The translations under genes and the position numbers were made by a program. From Microdochium bolleyi (Eukaryota > Ascomycota > Sordariomycetes > Xylariales > Microdochiaceae), in assembly GCA_001566295.1 (NCBI GenBank), contig KQ964345.1, positions 1 to 11,414 of the forward strand: DNA of 11,414 nucleotides, given 5' to 3'. The notes beneath the pieces are model-generated. The model was not told the DNA's origin, did no database searches, and saw nothing but the letters and a program-made list of their open reading frames with translations. Below are positions 7,729 to 11,414 of the stretch, in pieces; positions within the stretch are counted from its first letter, which is position 1, and each line of letters starts with the position of its first letter.

Positions 7729-8454
7729 TCACTCATCATCTGACTCCTGCTGCTTCTTGCGCTTCTTGGAGACAGACTGATCGCCCTTGCGGTCAAGTCT
7801 GCCGAGATTCAAGTCACCCCTGCGCCGGGGCGTGCCAGTTGGGGTCGACGGGCCAGGTCTCTTCGTGGCAGGCTTGTCCATCATCTTGCGAACCTGAGCA
7901 GCAGGCTTGTCGAGCCGAGCGACCAGTTCCTGGTTCGCCTTCCCCAGGTCCTTGACACGCTGAGCAAGGCTAGCGTGATCGTCGGCCAGCTTCGCGAGAC
8001 TCGGGATGCGCTTGCCGTTGGGCTGCTTGTCAAACTTGCCCGTTTCCACGTTAAAACCAACCTGCGAAGCGATGGCGCCGACATCGCTGTCGAGTTCCTT
8101 GAAATCCTTGTTGACAGCCTTGATAGACTCGACTATGGCGTCGAACTCCTCCTGGTCAGGGCCAGCCTTGTCGTCGTCGGGGATGACGATGGTGCTGTTG
8201 AGGTTAGCCGGAATGGTGATCTGTGCAGTTGTGACCGGCGTGAACTGGGCGAGGTCAAGTCTGCCCAGATAAGCGAGACCTCCAGCGATAGACTCGTTCA
8301 TGCCAACGGTGCCGTTGACATATCGGAGGGCGAGGACCTCTTCTCTCAGCGGCAGCTTCTTCTGCTAGTCGATGCCGCCCGCATTCTTGAGATAGACGGC
8401 CATGTCGACGTTATGCTTGACGGTGCGAAACCAGGCATTGCCGGCAAGCGGCGC
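7729..8454 (-). pseudogene. Unrecognised coiled-coil protein with basic tail, interrupted by a stop codon
   Basis: The intact piece is 190 codons from ATG 8301 to the stop at 7731-7729. The same frame continues upstream with coding-like sequence (ALRYVNGTVG, then across an in-frame TAG at 8367-8365 to MAVYLKNAGGID and NAWFRTVKHNVD) until a TGA at 8457. The protein therefore probably once began further upstream. In 190-residue numbering, residues 48-72 form a charged helix, about 101-141 read as a coiled coil, and 142-190 are a Pro/Lys/Arg-rich tail with a nuclear-localisation-like KKRKK (179-183) and an acidic end (ESDDE). There is no signal peptide or membrane segment. I do not recognise the family; a nucleic-acid-binding or retroelement ORF1/gag-like role is possible but unsupported. 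The TAG could be a strain mutation or sequence error, or lie in an intron I missed. Confidence 0.45.
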
Positions 8455-8900
8455 TCAGTGGCTGACACGCAGGAGGAGTGCCTTGTCTGTGAGTGTGCCT
8501 TGTCTGTGAGTGTGCCTACAGTGCATGCCTAACCGGCGTCGGCCTCACATGTTGCCCTACCGCAGCTGGCTGCGTCTCGATTGCGACCCAACAAGTCCGC
8601 TTCTGCACGTCTACTCCATGCCCCTCTCCTACCTGCACATTGAGTCATGACTGGGCAATGGTAACAGGATCCAGCATCTAGGGGGGGGCTAGCACGCGCG
8701 GAAAACGCTTACTTTTTCTCCTGACCCTCTCACACGTGGCCTACTTTTCTTCCTTGTCAAGACAACAGACCTTCGATTTTCGGAAACAATAGAACACCCC
8801 AGCATACGATTGTTACGGTATTGCAAACCTCAATCCATTTTGCTCATACATTCATTCACTCTCACGCGGACACGAACACTTGCACCGAAGTGTCGCGTGA
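8455..8900. other. Intergenic region upstream of the HET gene
   Basis: No gene is supported. It holds a 17-bp tandem repeat (8479-8517), an eight-G run (8681-8688) flanked by CTA on the left and CTAG on the right, and the presumed HET promoter. I see no clear TATA box in the 150 bases before 8901. Confidence 0.4.
8479..8517. repeat. 17-bp tandem repeat, 2.3 copies
   Basis: The unit TGCCTTGTCTGTGAGTG is at 8479-8495 and 8496-8512, followed by a partial TGCCT. It lies just upstream of the broken coiled-coil gene and may have disrupted its 5' part. Confidence 0.7.
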
Positions 8901-10699
8901 ATGTACGCCGCACTCCGTCATCCCGACAGTATCCGCCTGTTAGAACTCACCCAGCTTGATACTGTGGAGGCATCTCTGCAGGGGCGGTTGGTTCCTAGAC
9001 GATTGTGTGAGCGACCGGTGTACACCGCTCTATCTTACGTCTGGGGCGATGAGATCTGCAAAGGAGCCATCACAATCGGGGACGAGAGCGTACCGATCGG
9101 GCGAAATCTGTGTGAGTGCTTGAAAGAGCTTAGTTCTCATACTGGTGCGATCACGATATGGGCCGACCAACTTTGCATCAACCAGACCGACGAAGCGGAA
9201 AAAGAACATCAAGTGCAAATGATGGGAAGGATATACTCAGAAGCTGAGCTGGTCATCGGTTGGATTGGCTTATCGACGCCGGAGAACCAGCTTGCGCTGA
9301 AAGCTTTCAAGGCTGTCGGCGCTGGTTTGATCAATCAGCGTTCGGCTGAAAAGAGCAAGTTGGCTTTGCGAGACTTGTACGACACAGGTCACTTCACGAG
9401 TCCTGCAGATCTTGCCAGCCCAGGGAGCGCTATCTGGCGAGCTGTTACGAAGTTCACACAGCTGGCCTGGTTCGAGAGACTTTGGATTGTCCAGGAAGCA
9501 TGTCTCGCAAAGGCCCTCGAGCTTAGGTGCGGCAGTGAAGCGATCGATGGCGATACCTTCTTTGGGGGTATTGAAGGCTTTTCTACCATGGTCACTATCC
9601 CCCCTCATCCTCGCCTGCTAGAGCCATACCGTCGTGCTCTCGTACTCGGCAAGATCCGTCAGCGCATACTATCCCGGAATCCACCAACACTCCATCGAGC
9701 CGCTCATATTCTCGGCACTTGGAAATGCGGCAACGACCAAGATCGTCTGAATGCTTTACTCGGTATCTCGTACAGAGACAAAGCCTGCCCATGGTTCGAG
9801 CCGCGCTATAGTGTCTCTGCGCCTGAGCCATTTGAAGATTTTGCGAAACGACATATGGAAAGCAACCAGTCACTGGAAATACTGCACTTCGCAGGTGTAG
9901 GAGATGGAGACGTCTTCCAGGTTGAAATGATAGGAGATGAGCCCCATCTCCATTTAAAGCTTCCTGCTGATGATGCACCATCCTGGGTACCGGACTGGCG
10001 CGTACGAACAAGACCGTTGTCACTTACTACAGACAGGGCCGATGAACCCGTCGCAGCTTTCCAAGCGACCATGACGAAGCCGGATTACCACCTGGACACA
10101 TCCAGTCGCATATTACACGTTCGAGCATACGAAATAGATAAGATCAGCGCTTGTGGCATTCCCAACTGCGACAGGGCGTTGCAAGCCATGGAATTGAGTG
10201 CAAACGACATTTTCATCAGCTGGTTCAAGACAGCTGAAAGCTCGGTTGCTGCCCCGGACATGACTAGGATGTTCGGCTTCACTCTTTTGATGGGCGGCTT
10301 GGTTCAGGCAATTGAGCGCCCCCAAGTCAGCATCCCTGCTGCCGAAATCGCAGAATACTTCGATGCATGGGCGGGGATTTATCTCGGTCAGTCACTGCTA
10401 AGGCAAGAGATTCCTAGATCTGGCAGCAATGGGATAGAAAAGGCAACACATTTTGCTTACCTGGCCGAAGAGGTATGCCGCAACCGAACGTTTTTGTCAC
10501 TCAGCGTGGTTACATGGGTCTTGGTTCTCTCACTGCCGCCCCTCTAGCTTCTGTGGTGTTCATACACGGATTAAGAACAACGTTCTTGGTACAAAGAGGC
10601 ACAGGCAAGGATTTTCTCCGAGGAGAATGCTACATCCAGGGCATGATGGACCGAAGGCAGGGCCTTTCTGACAAGGATGTGTATCTAAATCTCGCCTAA
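8901..10699 (+). pseudogene. HET-domain (heterokaryon incompatibility) protein gene with a late single-base frameshift
   Basis: The open frame from ATG 8901 runs to a stop at 10545-10547 (548 codons). The HET domain (Pfam HET) is complete near the N-terminus: YTALSYVWG (41-49), WADQLCINQ (87-95), QVQMMGRIYSEAELVIGWIG (104-123) and WFERLWIVQE (190-199). The usual HET-protein C-terminus, GYMGLGSL...FIHG...FLRGECYIQGMMD, is present but in the next frame, ending at a TAA at 10697-10699. The switch is at the T-run 10491-10495: six T instead of five would give one frame of 599 residues. I read this as a one-base deletion, real or a sequencing error. As sequenced, the protein loses its last ~70 residues and gains 18 unrelated ones. 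HET proteins act in non-self recognition and cell death between incompatible strains; whether this one does is unknown. The start context is weak (T at -3). No intron is needed. Confidence 0.85.
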
Positions 10700-11414
10700 G
10701 GCATGGCAGTGAGCAGATCCTAGAACGGGGTTCTCTTTTGATATAATGCCTGAGACCCTTTGACTGCTTGAGTCTCACGAACTAGCAAGCAGCACAACGA
10801 CCACACTGCGCCGTGGTCCGCGTGTCCTTGACTGCCCCTGTTGCGGCACGAGATAGAATCCTCGTTGGCGACTTATCTCGAACGTGGCACGGGCTTACCA
10901 GTCTTAACCAGCATCAACAGTGGGGAAACAGCGGCACCAGCAATAGCAGCGTCTACAGCAGGCCAAAGCGCCGCCCGTCTCTACACCGCTGATTAGAGCA
11001 GTGGAAGGTCGCCGCTCCTACATCTGTGCGCCGGCCACCATGTGAGCATCCAGACCGAGCCACCATCGCTCTCGGTCATGCTGCTCGCCGTTGGTGTCGC
11101 TTACCTTAGTGTGGAGCTTACCGCAACCTGCCTTTGCTGCTTCATATACAGGCTTCGCGCCGGGCCGTGCCAAGCGCATTTTGAGGTGCGAGGCTGCCTC
11201 GGGGCGATCATCTTGGGGAGCGTGGGACACCTGGACCCTGTGGGCATGTTCTGGACAATGGGGATTAGCCGAGGACAGCTATCAGTTGACAGTCTACTCG
11301 CGACGTCGACCACTGGGGCGCTGCTTGGAAAGGGCTTCGGCGGTTCAATGACAAGGAGGGTTGCACGAGCCAACAGTCCGGTCAGGCCCGCATCTCCACC
11401 ACCCGCCCCCCCCC
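10700..11414. other. 3' flank of the HET gene, no gene seen
   Basis: No open frame has a recognisable domain, and overlapping short frames on both strands (11018-11373) look like chance. A GATATAATG sequence at about 10739-10747 and a run of C at the window edge are the only notable points. Part of the region will be the HET 3' untranslated region. Confidence 0.4.

Noticed and set aside
7975..8532. 185-codon plus-strand frame opposite the coiled-coil gene
   Set aside because: It mirrors the minus-strand gene codon for codon and has no recognisable features. The minus strand has the coherent coiled coil and basic tail.
11405..11414. Run of C at the window end as a possible telomeric sequence
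   Set aside because: It is a short homopolymer with no TTAGGG/CCCTAA units.

Overview
The window looks like nuclear DNA of a filamentous ascomycete fungus, from a gene-poor accessory region. The evidence is a HET-domain gene, a small secreted-protein gene with two short fungal introns (GT...AG, with recognisable branch points), fungal Ty3/gypsy-type solo LTRs, and a very AT-rich patch of the kind left by repeat-induced point mutation. I cannot name the species.

Layout. Positions 56-582 hold a solo gypsy-type LTR on the minus strand with an exact 5-bp target duplication. A second copy of the same LTR family lies in the opposite orientation at 872-1332, and an AT-rich patch sits between them. 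A low-complexity acidic protein gene on the plus strand (about 1711-2795) is broken by two or three single-base shifts. Positions 3132-3798 (minus) hold the best candidate for something new: a three-exon gene that I spliced by hand. It encodes a 175-residue secreted precursor with a signal peptide, an acidic pro-region, a Kex2-type Lys-Arg site and a cationic six-cysteine C-terminal peptide of 68 residues. Positions 5322-6209 (plus) hold an intronless, GC-rich aminoglycoside-phosphotransferase-fold gene that looks actinobacterial and is probably horizontally acquired. Positions 7729-8454 (minus) carry an unrecognised coiled-coil protein with a basic tail and an internal stop. Positions 8901-10699 (plus) carry a HET-domain (heterokaryon incompatibility type) gene, intact up to a single-base shift in a T-run near its 3' end.

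The genes do not form an obvious pathway or cluster, and spacers of 0.4-1.5 kb separate them. What they share is an accessory character: a secreted peptide, an acquired kinase-like enzyme, an allorecognition-type protein and retroelement remnants. Several coding regions are each interrupted by what look like one-base deletions, in at least two cases at homopolymers. Either the locus is decaying or the assembly carries uncorrected indels. This affects how every broken gene here should be read.
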